Shown: one piece after another, positions 28,274-33,782 of the stretch
Layout of the letters: each line of letters opens with the position of its first letter
How positions within the stretch are numbered: the first letter of the stretch is position 1
IMG/VR virus record: IMGVR_UViG_3300049847_000468
Span: 1-33,782 of that record
DNA length: 33,782 nt
Direction: 5' to 3' (one strand)
Origin: a virus
Made by a program: the position numbers and the translations under genes
Notes under the pieces: generated by a model
The model's input: the letters and a program-made list of their open reading frames with translations, nothing else
Told to the model about the DNA's origin: nothing
Databases searched by the model: none

Positions 28274-29376
28274 TGGTCTGGGTCCTCGATGTCGTCTGGC
28301 TCGGCCTCGCCGGCGGTGGTGTTGTCGAGCCATTCGCGCAGCAGATCGTCCTCGGCCTTGAGGTCCGGCTGTTTCTGGTAGGCATCTGCGCGCACCAGCT
28401 CGAGGCTGGTGGTTTCTTCGCGCTCGTTTTGCGTGAAGGTCACCGATTGCAGCAGCAGGTCGCCGTCGAGGTCGATGGACGGGGCCCGCACGGCCACCAG
28501 CTCGTTGATGTCCCAGAGCCTGCCAGGGCCGGCCTCGAAGTGCTGGCGCCAGCCCTGCACCGTGGCCTCGAGCCTGACCGCGCGCGCGGCTCTCACCGTG
28601 GCTTCCCATTGCGCGCGCTCTTTCGCGGTCTGGTTGCTCAGGGCGGCCTCGGCGATGATTACCAGCGTGCGCCCAGCGCGCGCGCTCTGGTCTGTGGCTT
28701 CGCCTTGCACCAGCGCCACCAGGTCGGCCGAGCTGGAATCCGAACCAGGCCGCTGGCCCAGCACGGTGTACGTGCGAAAACGGTCTGCATCGCCAGCGGT
28801 AAACGCGCCGCTGGCAAGGTTTTCGCCCTCCACCAGCTCGACATCGGCGTGCAGCAGCCCAGGGTCTCGAACCACCAGGCGGCCGGTGCCATCGGAGTAG
28901 ACCAGCACACCGCGCAGCCGGCAGGCGCGCTCGATGGCCGCCCAGGCGGTATCCCCAGGCCGCAGGGCAAAGGTATCGAAGGCCGCCACCAGCGCGCCGG
29001 CTCCCCAGTGCACCGCTACACCGAAAGGGCTGGCCAGATCCTTGAGCAATTGCACGGTGGAAACGTTTACCCAGCTGCCTGGGTTGTTGCGCGCGGTGCA
29101 ATCCACCAGGTCCGCGGTGTTGTCGCGGCCGGAAAACCGCACGCTGCTCGAGCTCGAGCCCAGGGTGCGCACCACTTCCTCGATGTGGCCGGAGAGTAAT
29201 AGATCGCCAGACGCCAGCACCTGCACATCGTCCCCAGGAGCCAGCGGGTAGGGCGAGCGCGCCGGGCTGGTGATCTCGAACGAACCGCTGGCGGCATCGA
29301 TGGCGCGGGTGACCGATACGCTTTGCCAGCCGGTAAGCACCTTGCCGCGCACCAGCACCTCAACGGTTTCAGGCAC
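28270..29376 (-). CDS. Tail hub protein (Mu gpP/gp44-like)
   Basis: This 368-residue protein starts with 'VLVRGKVLTGWQSVSVTRAIDAASGSFEI' and follows with 'PGDDVQVLASGDLLLSGHIEEV', the usual gpP/gp44 (T4 gp27-like) beta-barrel blocks. 'DCTARNNPGSW' and 'LRGVLVYSDGTGRLVV' are also present. The C-terminus is acidic (DDIEDPDQ). It forms the hub to which the spike attaches. The first eight bases overlap the end of the gpN-like gene. Confidence 0.88.
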   Translation of the reverse strand: MPETVEVLVRGKVLTGWQSVSVTRAIDAASGSFEITSPARSPYPLAPGDDVQVLASGDLLLSGHIEEVVRTLGSSSSSVRFSGRDNTADLVDCTARNNPGSWVNVSTVQLLKDLASPFGVAVHWGAGALVAAFDTFALRPGDTAWAAIERACRLRGVLVYSDGTGRLVVRDPGLLHADVELVEGENLASGAFTAGDADRFRTYTVLGQRPGSDSSSADLVALVQGEATDQSARAGRTLVIIAEAALSNQTAKERAQWEATVRAARAVRLEATVQGWRQHFEAGPGRLWDINELVAVRAPSIDLDGDLLLQSVTFTQNEREETTSLELVRADAYQKQPDLKAEDDLLREWLDNTTAGEAEPDDIEDPDQ

Positions 29377-30535
29377 TCAGCACCTCGATGGGCACGCCGG
29401 CGGGCAGGAAACCGGGGTGCGGCACGTGGTTGCGGGCGGCGATTTCGTCCGCGCGGCCCACATCGTCGTGGATACGGTAGGCCAGCACGATGGAGCTGGT
29501 GGCCCTGGCGAGCACCAGGCGGCGGCGGCGCGGCAGAGTCGAACCAGGCGGCGGCACCTGCGCGGCCAGGCGCGCGCGCAGCTCCTGCAGCGCCACGAAT
29601 TCCGCATCGGTGACGCTGGCAGCCTGGTCGTCGATGGCATCCTCGAGCAGCGTGCGGGCCGCCACGGCGTCCTCGTAGCTCTCCCAGGCCACGCGGCCGG
29701 CAGCCCTGGCCCAACCGGCGAGCGCGGCGCGGCGCGCGGCGCCGGCCACCAGGTTGGCATTGTTGAGCTGCAGATAGGTCTGGTGGCCGTTGGGGCGCAG
29801 GGTCTCGAGGTGCTGGTATGCGTACAGGCTCGCCAGGGCGTCGTTGATGGTCACCAGCACCAGGTCATAGCTGGCTTTCATCTGCGCAGCCAACGCCACC
29901 GGCTCGAGTACCAGGGCCTGCGCATCGCGCACCATGCTGGCGGCGTTTCTGGCCAGGGCCGAGGCATCTTCCACCGCGCCGCGCACCACGCCGATGGCGC
30001 CCAGCGCGCTGCCCACCTTGGCCACTTCATCGCTGGCGGCGGTTAGTACGTTGTTGGGCACCAGGGACACCTCGAGGCCGGCGGCCATGGCGTCCACGCC
30101 GGCCTGGCTCAGGGCGTTGGCTGCGGTGTCGAGGGCCTGCAGGCCCTGGGTGCGCCGCAGCGGCGCCGGCAATAGTTCCACCTCCACGAAACTCAGGGAG
30201 AATCGGGCCATGCCCTTTTCGTCGCTGGTTTCGCGGCGAATGCACGAAACCGGGCGAACCACCAGGTTTTCGTGGTAGGGCAGCTGCAGCTTGCCGGGCG
30301 TGTTGCGGTCGGCGCAGGCATCAATCAGGGCCAGGGCCTTGTCCAGATACCTGGAGCCCATCACGAACGCATCGAAGGAAATGGTCCGCGGCTGTTTGCC
30401 AAAGTCGCTCACTAGCGGCAGGTCGCGGCCGGGCAGCGAGTCGATGGAAAGTCGCCGGCCGGTGTCCTCCTGCGTCGAGGCCACGAAAAACCGCACACCG
30501 CGGTAGCTGCCATCGCGCATGGTCGGGGTGGGCAT
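29369..30535 (-). CDS. Mu gpN/gp43-like protein (DNA circularisation N-terminal domain)
   Basis: This 388-residue protein has an N-terminal 'SYRGVRFFVASTQEDTGRRL...DLPLVSDFGKQPRTISFDAFVMG' block, typical of the domain named for DNA circularisation. In Mu-like phages it is the gpN baseplate or tail component. The middle and C-terminal parts are helical and Ala-rich. Its role in virion assembly is well supported; an actual DNA-circularising role is not established. The order tape measure, gpN, gpP is normal. Confidence 0.88.
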   Translation of the reverse strand: MPTPTMRDGSYRGVRFFVASTQEDTGRRLSIDSLPGRDLPLVSDFGKQPRTISFDAFVMGSRYLDKALALIDACADRNTPGKLQLPYHENLVVRPVSCIRRETSDEKGMARFSLSFVEVELLPAPLRRTQGLQALDTAANALSQAGVDAMAAGLEVSLVPNNVLTAASDEVAKVGSALGAIGVVRGAVEDASALARNAASMVRDAQALVLEPVALAAQMKASYDLVLVTINDALASLYAYQHLETLRPNGHQTYLQLNNANLVAGAARRAALAGWARAAGRVAWESYEDAVAARTLLEDAIDDQAASVTDAEFVALQELRARLAAQVPPPGSTLPRRRRLVLARATSSIVLAYRIHDDVGRADEIAARNHVPHPGFLPAGVPIEVLSA

Positions 30536-30555
30536 GGCCTCAGTGTACGGGCGGC

Positions 30556-32244
30556 CTAGTCGGGGATCATCGCCCAGCCCATATCCACGCCCACATCGAT
30601 GCCGGTGGCCTTGGTTACGCTAGCTTTTGTGCCCTTGGGCGCATTGTCAAAGCGCACGTTTACCTCGGCAGCCGGCGCGCCTGCTGGCGTGCTCGCCTGC
30701 CTGCGCATTTCGACGGCCTGCTGCAGGGCCCGAGAGCCTGCGCCAACGGCCGGCGCCTGGCTTTGGCGGTTGATGGGTATGGCGGCCTCGAACCGTGCGC
30801 GGTCCTCGGCGGTGACCACGTGGCCGAACGCATCGGCCTTGCCGAAGAGCAGGTTTTCCTCGATCCAATTGGCCGCGGCTTTCACGGTGTCGAACTTTTG
30901 GATAAACCGCGCCAGCGCCGCGGTCAGATCGTCCCACCAGAAAATCGCGGCTGGAATGGCCAGGGCCATGGCGGCCACCAGCTCGAACGGCAGACCGAGC
31001 GCGGCGGCCACGGGCACCAGGATCGAACCGAGCCACTCGGCGGCTGCGGCGATCTTGCCAAAGGCCGTAACCACGTTTCCGGCCAGCCAGATGATGGGCC
31101 CCAGCGCCGCGGCGATGGTCGCCAGCGTGATGCCGAGCTCCAGCAGGCGCGGGTCCAGTTTATTCGCGCGCTCGAGCACATCGGCCAGGCCGTGTGCCAT
31201 CTTGGTGACACTCTCGAGGATGCCCGAGCGCGCCAGCGTGATTTTCAGGTCGTCTAGCGTGTTGTCGAGCTCCCACAGGGCGCCCTCGGTCGAATTGATG
31301 CGCGCGCCGGCCTGGGCCGCGGCGGTGCCCACCTTGGAGAGGTTGGTGGCGGTCGCGCGCAGCGCGCTCGAGCCCTGCTGCAGCAGCGCCGCCATGCCTG
31401 GGCCGGCCTTTTTGCCGAAGATGTCGAGCAGATCGCGCGCGCTGGCACCGCGCTTTTCGAGCACCTCCACCACCTCGGTGAGGCCGCGCAGGTCACCGGT
31501 CGAGGTGAAAATGTCGGCGCGGTGGATTTTGAGTCTGGCCAACGCCTCGGCCGCCTGCTTGGTTGGTTTCAGGAGCGCGGCCATTGAGGCCCGCAGCACC
31601 GCGGTGGGCTCGGCGCCCACCTTGCCCAGGGCAATCACCGCCGCGGCCACATCCTCGAGGCCAAGGCCCAGGTCATGCGCGAGCGGCGAAACCTTGACCA
31701 GCTGCTCGGCCACGCCGGCCAAGCCAAGGTCGCTCTGGCTGTTGGCTGTCGCCAGCAGATCGGTGACGCGCGCAACGTCGGCCACCTCGAGGTTGTAGGC
31801 GCGCAACACCTTGAGGGTGAGGCCGGCGGTTTCGGCGAGGTCGCTTTGCGAGGCAATCGCCAGGTTTGTAGCCAGCGGCAGCGCGGCCATGGATTCGGCC
31901 AGGCTCAGGCCTAGCTTGCCCATGGCGGTCAGGGCGTCGAGGCCGTGCTTGGGGTCGAAGTCGCCAGGGATAGCTGCCGCGGCGCGCGCGGCCTCTGCCA
32001 GCTGGTCGGCCGTGGCGCCGCTGGTGGCGCCAAGGCTCGCCATGGCGCGGTCGGTTTCGATGGCCTTGGCCGTTGCCAGCGTGAACAGTCCAACCACCGG
32101 CGCTGTAATCCCCAGGGTCAGGCTCGCGCCCAGCTTGCTGGCCTTGGCCCCAAAGGCATCGATCCTGCCGCCCAGCTTGGCCAGCGGCGCGCTGGCCTTG
32201 TCGATGGCCGAAATAACAACGGCGAGCGGGAGAGTTTTGGCCAT
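30556..32244 (-). CDS. Tape measure protein (TP901-type)
   Basis: This 562-residue protein has a TP901-type core at about 60-330 ('AIETDRAMASLGATSGAT', 'ATNSQSDLGLAGVAEQL', 'KKAGPGMAALLQQGS'), hydrophobic segments at about 368-437, and a C-terminal 'VNVRFDNAPKGTK' typical of Mu-like tape measures. It sets tail length and leaves the tail during ejection. It is rather short, so the tail is expected to be short to medium. It follows the chaperone frameshift ORF by six bases. Confidence 0.9.
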   Translation of the reverse strand: MAKTLPLAVVISAIDKASAPLAKLGGRIDAFGAKASKLGASLTLGITAPVVGLFTLATAKAIETDRAMASLGATSGATADQLAEAARAAAAIPGDFDPKHGLDALTAMGKLGLSLAESMAALPLATNLAIASQSDLAETAGLTLKVLRAYNLEVADVARVTDLLATANSQSDLGLAGVAEQLVKVSPLAHDLGLGLEDVAAAVIALGKVGAEPTAVLRASMAALLKPTKQAAEALARLKIHRADIFTSTGDLRGLTEVVEVLEKRGASARDLLDIFGKKAGPGMAALLQQGSSALRATATNLSKVGTAAAQAGARINSTEGALWELDNTLDDLKITLARSGILESVTKMAHGLADVLERANKLDPRLLELGITLATIAAALGPIIWLAGNVVTAFGKIAAAAEWLGSILVPVAAALGLPFELVAAMALAIPAAIFWWDDLTAALARFIQKFDTVKAAANWIEENLLFGKADAFGHVVTAEDRARFEAAIPINRQSQAPAVGAGSRALQQAVEMRRQASTPAGAPAAEVNVRFDNAPKGTKASVTKATGIDVGVDMGWAMIPD

Positions 32245-32250
32245 GTTCGC

Positions 32251-32394
32251 TCAGGAGTGCCGGCCGGATTGCTCGCCGGCTATGGCGTGAATTTCGAGCC
32301 AGAAAGCGTAGTCGGCACCGCTCAGGCCCAGGAGCTGGTCAGGGGACCACCCGAAGGTCACCGCGAGCGCGGCGATACCCTGCCGGTAGTCCCC
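32251..32394 (-). CDS. Frameshift extension of the tail assembly chaperone
   Basis: Minus-one relative to the chaperone gene, this frame encodes 'DYRQGIAALAVTFGWSPDQLLGLSGADYAFW', a chaperone C-terminal pattern seen in gpG-T and Mu gp41-type fusions. It has no good start of its own and overlaps the chaperone from 32358 on. The G-run 32394-32391 (GGTGGGG) is a candidate slip site. The boundary used is the candidate slip position, so the extent is approximate. The fused protein is expected in small amounts and binds the tape measure. Confidence 0.6.
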   Translation of the reverse strand, partial: GDYRQGIAALAVTFGWSPDQLLGLSGADYAFWLEIHAIAGEQSGRHS

Positions 32395-32723
32395 ACCGAA
32401 GGGTCCACCATGGTGGCCACCGCCTGGACCACGGCCAGCACATCCTGCGCGGAGAGCAGATCGAACAGCGGCGGCGGATAGCCGGAAACCGCGCTGGCGA
32501 GCTCGAGGTAGTAGTGCGGCGGCACGTTGCGCTGGGCTGGCAGCGGCACGTGCCGCATGGCCGCGCCGGTGATCGGCTGGAGCTCCAGCTTGGCCACGAT
32601 TTCGCTGCCGAAATGCACCGGGCTTGAGAGCTCGATGCACACCGGGGCCGCGGTCATGGCCCTGGGTGTGGGGGTTGTGCGCGGCGCGGGGCTGCCGTTG
32701 GTGTCCTGGGGAGAACGGACCAT
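32358..32723 (-). CDS. Tail assembly chaperone (Mu gp41-like)
   Basis: This 121-residue protein starts at the ATG at 32723, four bases after the tube stop. It has an N-terminal Pro/Thr-rich lead, then 'CIELSSPVHFGSEIVAKLELQPITGAAMRHVPLPAQ', typical of tail assembly chaperones between tube and tape measure genes. A longer upstream extension would overlap the tube gene and was not used. It most likely undergoes a programmed -1 frameshift near its end to add the C-terminal part read from 32394 to 32251. Confidence 0.82.
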   Translation of the reverse strand: MVRSPQDTNGSPAPRTTPTPRAMTAAPVCIELSSPVHFGSEIVAKLELQPITGAAMRHVPLPAQRNVPPHYYLELASAVSGYPPPLFDLLSAQDVLAVVQAVATMVDPSVGTTGRVSPRSR

Positions 32724-32727
32724 TGGC

Positions 32728-33102
32728 CTAGACTTCCTCGAGCACGGTGCCCTCGAACCGGATAGGCAATTCGCCCTCATCTGCGTTGAGGGTGCCATCC
32801 GCCGCCTGCCAGGCATCGCGCAGCACCAGGGTTTTGCCGCCCTGAAACTGCAGGGTGATCGTTGCGCCCTCCACCTGCAGCAGGGCCTTTACGTCAAGGT
32901 CGCTGCGGTTGGTGATGGTGCCCTCGATGAACGCCACTTGGCTCTCGCCTTTGTAGCCCTGCACGCCGGAAACACCGATCACCGCGGTTTTCTTCTCGAG
33001 GCCGTAGCCCACGGAAAAATTGCCCTTGGCCGGCAGCGTGGTGCCGTTGACGGCCAGGTAGAGGGTGCCGGCCACCCGGTTGGATTTCGTGCCCGTTGCC
33101 AT
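32728..33102 (-). CDS. Tail tube protein (Mu gpM-like)
   Basis: This 124-residue protein has 'GTLYLAVNGTTLPAKGNFSVGYGLEKKTAVIGVSGVQGYKGESQVAFIEG', a recognisable phage tail tube pattern, and the length is right for Mu gpM. It has an AAGGA Shine-Dalgarno eight bases before the ATG. It polymerises into the inner tube inside the contractile sheath encoded by the gene that precedes it. Confidence 0.92.
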   Translation of the reverse strand: MATGTKSNRVAGTLYLAVNGTTLPAKGNFSVGYGLEKKTAVIGVSGVQGYKGESQVAFIEGTITNRSDLDVKALLQVEGATITLQFQGGKTLVLRDAWQAADGTLNADEGELPIRFEGTVLEEV

Positions 33103-33131
33103 TGTTCGATCCTTCTTGGGGGTGGGTCAGG

Positions 33132-33782
33132 TTACAGGGTGAACTCGATGCGGGTGCCGATCACCTGCAGCTGGTTCACCAGATTGACGGGCAGCAGGAA
33201 GTCCATGCGGTTGGGGTCCGTGGCGTTGCGCTCCACCACTAGGTCGCGCTTGAACTGCTCGCGGCCTTCCACCAGGCCCAGGGCTTCCATGGCCACGAAC
33301 CAGGCCACGGCCTCGGCGCGGCCGCGCTCGGGCGTCATGATTGGCTGGCCGGCGGCGAAGTTGGTGCCGTCGTTGGCCAGCTTGTGCCTGGGGTATTTGG
33401 TCAGCAGGTTGGTGCGCCAGGAGTAGCGCAGGAAACTCAGCGTGGCCCAGGTGTTGACATCGAGGTAGGTGGCGTCCGCTGCGCCGCCACTGTTCACGCG
33501 CGAATTGGTGATTAGGCGGTGGATCATCACCGAACCGTCGCCGGTGATTTTGTAGGTGGCCATGCCACCGCGCAGCAGTAGCTCGCGCTCCGGCTGGGTG
33601 AACACATCCGAGGTTTTCGGCGCCATCACGCCCTTGAGCACGATGGTGTGCAGCTGCCGCGCGGGGTCCTGGCCGAGGTAGAAAGCCGCCTCGGCGGCCA
33701 GCGCGGCGCCAACCACCCAGCTCGGGCTCGGGCTCGCCTTGAGCGGCATCTGGTGCGAAAACTGGCTGTTGAGCAGCAGGCC
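33132..33782 (-). CDS. Tail sheath protein, C-terminal part (Mu gpL-like)
   Basis: The reading frame is open from the right edge, so only the last 216 residues are seen; an internal Met at 33749 is not the real start. It has 'LNSQFSHQMPLKASPSPSWVVGAALA', then 'YLGQDPARQLHTIVLKGVMAP' and 'SVMIHRLITNSRVNSGGAADATYLDVNTWATLSFLRYSWRTNLL', matching the C-terminal region of Mu-type sheath proteins. Contraction of the sheath drives the tube into the host. It is immediately upstream of the tube gene, as in Mu. Confidence 0.9.
   Translation of the reverse strand, partial: GLLLNSQFSHQMPLKASPSPSWVVGAALAAEAAFYLGQDPARQLHTIVLKGVMAPKTSDVFTQPERELLLRGGMATYKITGDGSVMIHRLITNSRVNSGGAADATYLDVNTWATLSFLRYSWRTNLLTKYPRHKLANDGTNFAAGQPIMTPERGRAEAVAWFVAMEALGLVEGREQFKRDLVVERNATDPNRMDFLLPVNLVNQLQVIGTRIEFTL

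Noticed and set aside
27665-29101. An extended 478-codon version of the spike gene
   Set aside because: The upstream half overlaps gp44 in another frame and is Arg/Gly-rich; the ATGA start at 28273 fits both the family and coupling.
1-33782. tRNA genes, CRISPR arrays, insertion sequences and attachment sites
   Set aside because: None was recognised: no cloverleaf-like segments, no regularly spaced short repeats, and no transposase or terminal inverted repeats. The three 130-bp repeats are too few and too large for CRISPR.

Overview
This window is phage or prophage DNA from a GC-rich host. It carries most of the tail region of a contractile-tailed (myovirus) virion whose gene order follows phage Mu: sheath, tube, assembly chaperone with a frameshift extension, tape measure, DNA-circularisation-type gpN, hub gpP, spike gp45, gp46, gp47 and gp48. 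No transposase, integrase, terminase, capsid, portal or endolysin gene is visible, so Mu-like refers to the tail only. The host cannot be named from the sequence.

Right part (33782 to about 16700, minus strand). The tail operon reads leftwards from a sheath gene cut by the window edge. Two large host-interaction genes sit between the PAAR spike tip and gp46. One is a fibre-like protein. The other is an alpha/beta-hydrolase (esterase-like) protein with tail-type domains inserted into the enzyme fold. After gp48 come a tail fibre, three small membrane proteins (holin or spanin-like), and five fibre or adhesin-like proteins, ending at a strong hairpin at 16666-16702.

Middle (16658 to 10000). 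A three-gene plus-strand unit (HTH protein, two small proteins) diverges from a long minus-strand operon headed by a 616-residue ParB-like protein. The shared intergenic space holds three copies of a TCACGGAA half-site. The ParB operon continues through small unknown proteins, a pair of tandem paralogues, a Rossmann-like protein and a DUF5131 (Gp37/Gp68) protein, and ends at a textbook intrinsic terminator (9991-10029).

Left part (9900 to 1, minus strand). A secreted beta-helix-like protein and a zinc-ribbon protein precede a roughly 330-bp gene-free stretch with two DnaA-box matches. Next comes a winged-helix protein that may be a replication initiator. The remaining small genes fall into three transcription units. 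Each is preceded by a copy of the same roughly 130-bp promoter-like repeat (3250, 4048, 6061), which contains a -10 box, an ATTCC/GGAAT palindrome and a hairpin at the predicted RNA 5' end. Many of these proteins are cysteine-rich, and most genes overlap by ATGA or GTGA, implying translational coupling. The last complete gene (61-780) looks like a virion completion protein, so structural genes may resume beyond the left edge.

A ParB-like protein, an initiator candidate and an origin-like region together with a Mu-type tail and no transposase allow the inference of an extrachromosomal (phage-plasmid) or non-transposing lifestyle. This is not proven here.
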